Shown in pieces: positions 5,761-7,257 of a DNA stretch of 7,257 nt (within the stretch, counting starts at the first letter, position 1; each line of letters opens with the position of its first letter). The stretch covers positions 1 to 7,257 of the forward strand of contig JAEZHZ010000136.1 in assembly GCA_023436745.1 (NCBI GenBank). Direction: 5' to 3'. Made by a program: the position numbers and the translations under genes. The stretch comes from Pseudomonadota bacterium (lineage in GTDB: Bacteria > Pseudomonadota > Alphaproteobacteria > Rhizobiales > Devosiaceae). The notes below the pieces were generated by a model. That model saw nothing but the letters and a program-made list of their open reading frames with translations, searched no databases and was not told where the DNA came from.

Positions 5761-6321
5761 GACGGCCGTGCGAGGCTCGCCGAACCGGTCGATCCAGCGA
5801 TCGAACTCATCGATGAACCCGGCAAGGAACGCGCGCGTCTGGTCGTCGGTCACCTCCGCATGCTCGTCGATCAGTCCCGGCTTCATGGTGAAGTAGACTT
5901 CCGGCTGGGCCATCTGGATGAAGCCGAGAACCGGCAGGATGGCGCGCAGGTGCCCCTGTCCGGCGGCAGTGCCGATATTGCCCGGCGTTGCGCCCACCAC
6001 CGCCAGCGGCTTGCCAGCCCATGAGTTCTGCCCCCAGGGCCGCGAGCCCCAGTCGAGGGCGTTCTTGATGAGGCCGGGGAAGGACCTGTTCAGCTCCGGC
6101 GTCACGATCAGCACGCCGTCCGCGGCACCGACCTTGCGCTTCAGTGCAGTCACCGAGGCCGGCGGACTGGCCCACAGGTCGTCGTTGTAGTGGGGCAGCG
6201 CCGCAAGGTCGATGTAGTCGAACCGGAAGCAGGCTTGCCCCAGCTTCTCCAGCACGCCGGCGAGGGCCTTGTTGATCGAGTTCTCGCTCAGGCTGCCGAG
6301 CAGGACGGCGATGGTTTTCAC
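5749..6321 (-). CDS. NAD(P)H-dependent FMN/quinone reductase (flavodoxin-like fold, PF03358 type)
   Basis: A 190-residue protein from a GTG start at 6321, preceded by AAGAGG with a seven-base spacer. The longer frame from 6447 would add 42 low-complexity residues and run into the divergent regulator gene. Motifs are those of the SsuE/ChrR/YieF/azoreductase-like family: LLGSLSENSINKALA at residues 7-21 (phosphate-binding loop for FMN), TPELNRSFPGLIKNALDWGSRP at 74-95, and GKPLAVVGATPGNIGTA at 103-119 (FMN isoalloxazine loop). The usual PEYN reads PELN here, so the tyrosine is replaced by leucine. Such enzymes use NAD(P)H to reduce flavin, quinones, chromate or azo compounds in the cytoplasm. 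The divergent HxlR regulator suggests induction by quinones or electrophiles. An SsuE-like role in sulfonate use is conceivable given the sulfur neighbours, but no ssuD is present. The substrate is unknown. Confidence 0.9.
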   Translation of the reverse strand: MKTIAVLLGSLSENSINKALAGVLEKLGQACFRFDYIDLAALPHYNDDLWASPPASVTALKRKVGAADGVLIVTPELNRSFPGLIKNALDWGSRPWGQNSWAGKPLAVVGATPGNIGTAAGQGHLRAILPVLGFIQMAQPEVYFTMKPGLIDEHAEVTDDQTRAFLAGFIDEFDRWIDRFGEPRTAVAAE

Positions 6322-6332
6322 GTCAGAACCTC

Positions 6333-6348
6333 TTGGTATCCGTTGGTA
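6333..6348. repeat. TTGGTA direct repeat, candidate HxlR operator
   Basis: TTGGTA occurs at 6333-6338 and again at 6343-6348, exactly 10 bases (one helical turn) apart. The second copy sits in GTTGGTAAC (6342-6350), which has GTT/AAC dyad ends. An outer imperfect inverted repeat, GTCAG 6322-6326 with CTGAC 6350-6354 plus ACC 6328-6330 with GGT 6345-6347, spans the flavin reductase ribosome binding site. HxlR proteins bind as dimers to short dyads near the promoters they control, often in the divergent gap. Confidence 0.4.
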
Positions 6349-6404
6349 ACTGACGCTATATGAATAACTGCTCCACAGCCCACAAGACGGCACTTTTTCG
6401 ATAC

Positions 6405-6410
6405 GCGAGG
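6405..6410 (+). promoter_or_regulatory. Ribosome binding site GCGAGG for the HxlR gene
   Basis: GCGAGG ends seven bases before the ATG at 6418, supporting that start. The next in-frame ATG at 6439 also has a nearby AGGA (6431-6434) but with only a four-base spacer, so it is a possible but less favoured alternative that would remove seven residues and keep the cysteine. Confidence 0.55.
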
Positions 6411-6417
6411 CACTTAA

Positions 6418-6849
6418 ATGATACCGCCGCAGGACCGCATGCCCCACGACTGCCGGCCCGTCGGAGAGATCCTGGACCAGATCGGCGGCAAGTGGACAGT
6501 GCTGATCATCAACCGGCTGAGTGGCGGGCCGATGCGCTTTTCAGAACTCAAGCGCGAGATCGGCGGCGTCACCCAGAAGGTGCTGACGTCCACCCTGCGC
6601 AGCCTGGAGATGGACGGCTTTGTCACCCGGCGCGTGACGCCGACCATCCCCCCTCGTGTGGATTATGAGCTCACAGAGCTCGGCCGCGACCTGCAGGGTC
6701 CTCTCGACCTGCTGAGCCAGTGGGCGGTGGCGAACCGGCCGCTCGTGCTCGAGGCTCGCCATCGCTACATGGCCGAGAACCCCGGCGTGGTGCCGCCGCG
6801 CAAGGGCAGGGTGGCCCAGGTTCGCAACGTCACCATGCCGGCGAAATGA
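6418..6849 (+). CDS. HxlR-family winged helix-turn-helix transcriptional regulator
   Basis: A 143-residue cytoplasmic DNA-binding protein. The hallmark N-terminal sequence CRPVGEILDQIGGKWTVLII spans residues 12-31, followed by the recognition-helix region FSELKREIGGVTQKVLTSTLRSLEMDGFV at 41-69 and the wing RRVTPTIPPRVDYELTELG at 71-89. The C-terminal tail (PRKGRVAQVR) is basic and probably flexible. C12 is the only cysteine and sits where YodB, HypR and related HxlR sensors have their redox-active N-terminal cysteine, so thiol-based sensing of quinones or disulfide stress is plausible. The gene diverges from an NAD(P)H-dependent FMN/quinone reductase, the classic regulator-target layout, and autoregulation is likely. 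The stop abuts that of the convergent membrane-protein gene with no spacer. The family call is secure; the inducer is inference. Confidence 0.92.
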   Translation: MIPPQDRMPHDCRPVGEILDQIGGKWTVLIINRLSGGPMRFSELKREIGGVTQKVLTSTLRSLEMDGFVTRRVTPTIPPRVDYELTELGRDLQGPLDLLSQWAVANRPLVLEARHRYMAENPGVVPPRKGRVAQVRNVTMPAK

Positions 6850-7257
6850 TCAGCCGGCTTCCCGCGCGAGATTGGCGAGTTCGGGCATGAAGTCCCGGAC
6901 AGTTGGCGGCTTCTGCGTGTGATAGGGCAGCGGCCGTACGACCCGGATCGCGGCGATGCCCACCCGCACCGTCATCAGCCCGTTGACGACGCCCTCGCCG
7001 AGCCGGGCGGAGAGTTTGGCGGCCAGTCCCTGGCCCACCAGCTGCTCGACCAGTCCGTCGGTCAGCACCAGCCCACCGGTCACCGCCAGATGGCTCAGCA
7101 CGGCCCCGGCGAGCCGCCACGAGCCTAGGAAGCCCGGCCGGGCGCCATAGAGCCGGGCGATGCCGCCCGCAAGCCTCACGCTCTCGTAGATGACGAAGGC
7201 CACGTCGATCAGCGCGCGGGGCGACACTGCGGTCACGAGCGCGACCCGCCGCGCCGA
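6850..7257 (-). CDS. YcjF/DUF697-family (TIGR01620-like) membrane protein, C-terminal part; 5' end outside window
   Basis: The frame stays open to the right edge (SARRVAL before the internal GTG at 7236), so the visible 135 residues are the C-terminal part of a longer protein. The segment around VTAVSPRALIDVAFVIYESVRLAGGIARLYG resembles the conserved DUF697 core of YcjF. Two hydrophobic stretches are visible, ~ALIDVAFVIYESVRLAGGIA and ~LAGAVLSHLAVTGGLVLTDGLV. They are followed by LGEGVVNGLMTVRVGIAAIRVVRPLPY, also typical of that family, whose members are inner-membrane or membrane-associated proteins. In proteobacteria ycjF usually follows the GTPase-like gene ycjX; if so, ycjX should lie just beyond the right edge. 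The molecular function is unclear; E. coli ycjXF is linked to envelope-stress (phage-shock) regulation. This unit appears unrelated to the sulfur block and is the tail of another operon converging from the right. Confidence 0.8.
   Translation of the reverse strand, partial: SARRVALVTAVSPRALIDVAFVIYESVRLAGGIARLYGARPGFLGSWRLAGAVLSHLAVTGGLVLTDGLVEQLVGQGLAAKLSARLGEGVVNGLMTVRVGIAAIRVVRPLPYHTQKPPTVRDFMPELANLAREAG

Larger units (their letters stand above)
6322..6417. promoter_or_regulatory. Divergent promoter/operator region shared by the flavin reductase and HxlR genes
   Basis: The 96-base divergent gap is AT-richer than its surroundings. Leftward, a possible -10 TATAGC (+ strand GCTATA, 6355-6360) lies upstream of the GTG at 6321. 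Rightward, TTGGTA (6333-6338) and TATATG (6357-6362) have an 18-base spacer and could be -35/-10 for the regulator gene. Any protein bound at the repeats in 6333-6348 would cover both. The promoter calls are by eye and approximate. Confidence 0.45.

Noticed and set aside
6322..6447. Longer start for the flavin reductase at 6447
   Set aside because: It would add 42 residues unlike the family, cover the divergent promoter and overlap the regulator gene; the GTG at 6321 has a good ribosome binding site and places the first beta strand at the N terminus.
1..7257. Mobile elements, CRISPR arrays, tRNA or rRNA genes, defence systems
   Set aside because: No transposase, integrase, regularly spaced repeats, tRNA cloverleaf or rRNA-like sequence was seen by eye on either strand.

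Overview
The window is a gene-dense, GC-rich piece of bacterial chromosome of alphaproteobacterial character. The cysG / DUF2849 / sulfite reductase / cysH order and the protein styles look like Hyphomicrobiales (Rhizobiales), possibly Devosia-like. That placement rests on gene order and remembered family sequences, not on a search. No rRNA, tRNA, CRISPR array, insertion sequence or phage gene is visible, and no stretch over 300 bases lacks a gene.

Left and centre (1-5722, all + strand) form an assimilatory sulfur-reduction block. A 5'-truncated siroheme synthase (cysG) is followed one base later by a DUF2849 protein. This overlaps a siroheme/[4Fe-4S] sulfite (or nitrite) reductase by 14 bases, which in turn overlaps a CysH reductase by 14 bases. 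The CysH protein carries the four-cysteine [4Fe-4S] signature of APS reductases and is fused at its C terminus to a complete DUF934 domain, the most distinctive feature of the window. After a 127-base structured gap comes a thioredoxin-reductase-like ferredoxin-NADP+ reductase, and after a further 105-base gap with a strong hairpin, a [2Fe-2S] ferredoxin. Together these suggest a self-contained route: CysG makes siroheme for the reductase, CysH makes sulfite from APS, and NADPH -> FNR -> ferredoxin may supply the six electrons that turn sulfite into sulfide.

Right (5749-6849) is a divergent redox pair: a flavodoxin-fold NAD(P)H-dependent FMN/quinone reductase on the minus strand and an HxlR-family regulator with a single N-terminal cysteine on the plus strand. 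They share a 96-base promoter region with a TTGGTA direct repeat at a 10-base period, a plausible operator. The arrangement resembles YodB/HypR/QorR-type electrophile-sensing circuits.

Far right (6850-7257, minus strand) is the C-terminal part of a YcjF/DUF697-like membrane protein that runs off the window. Its stop codon abuts the regulator's stop, and together they form TGATCA.

Most of the window is recognisable metabolism. The points worth a second look are the CysH-DUF934 fusion, the pairing of the sulfur operon with its own FNR and ferredoxin, the RNA-like structure in front of the FNR and ferredoxin genes, and the HxlR operator region.
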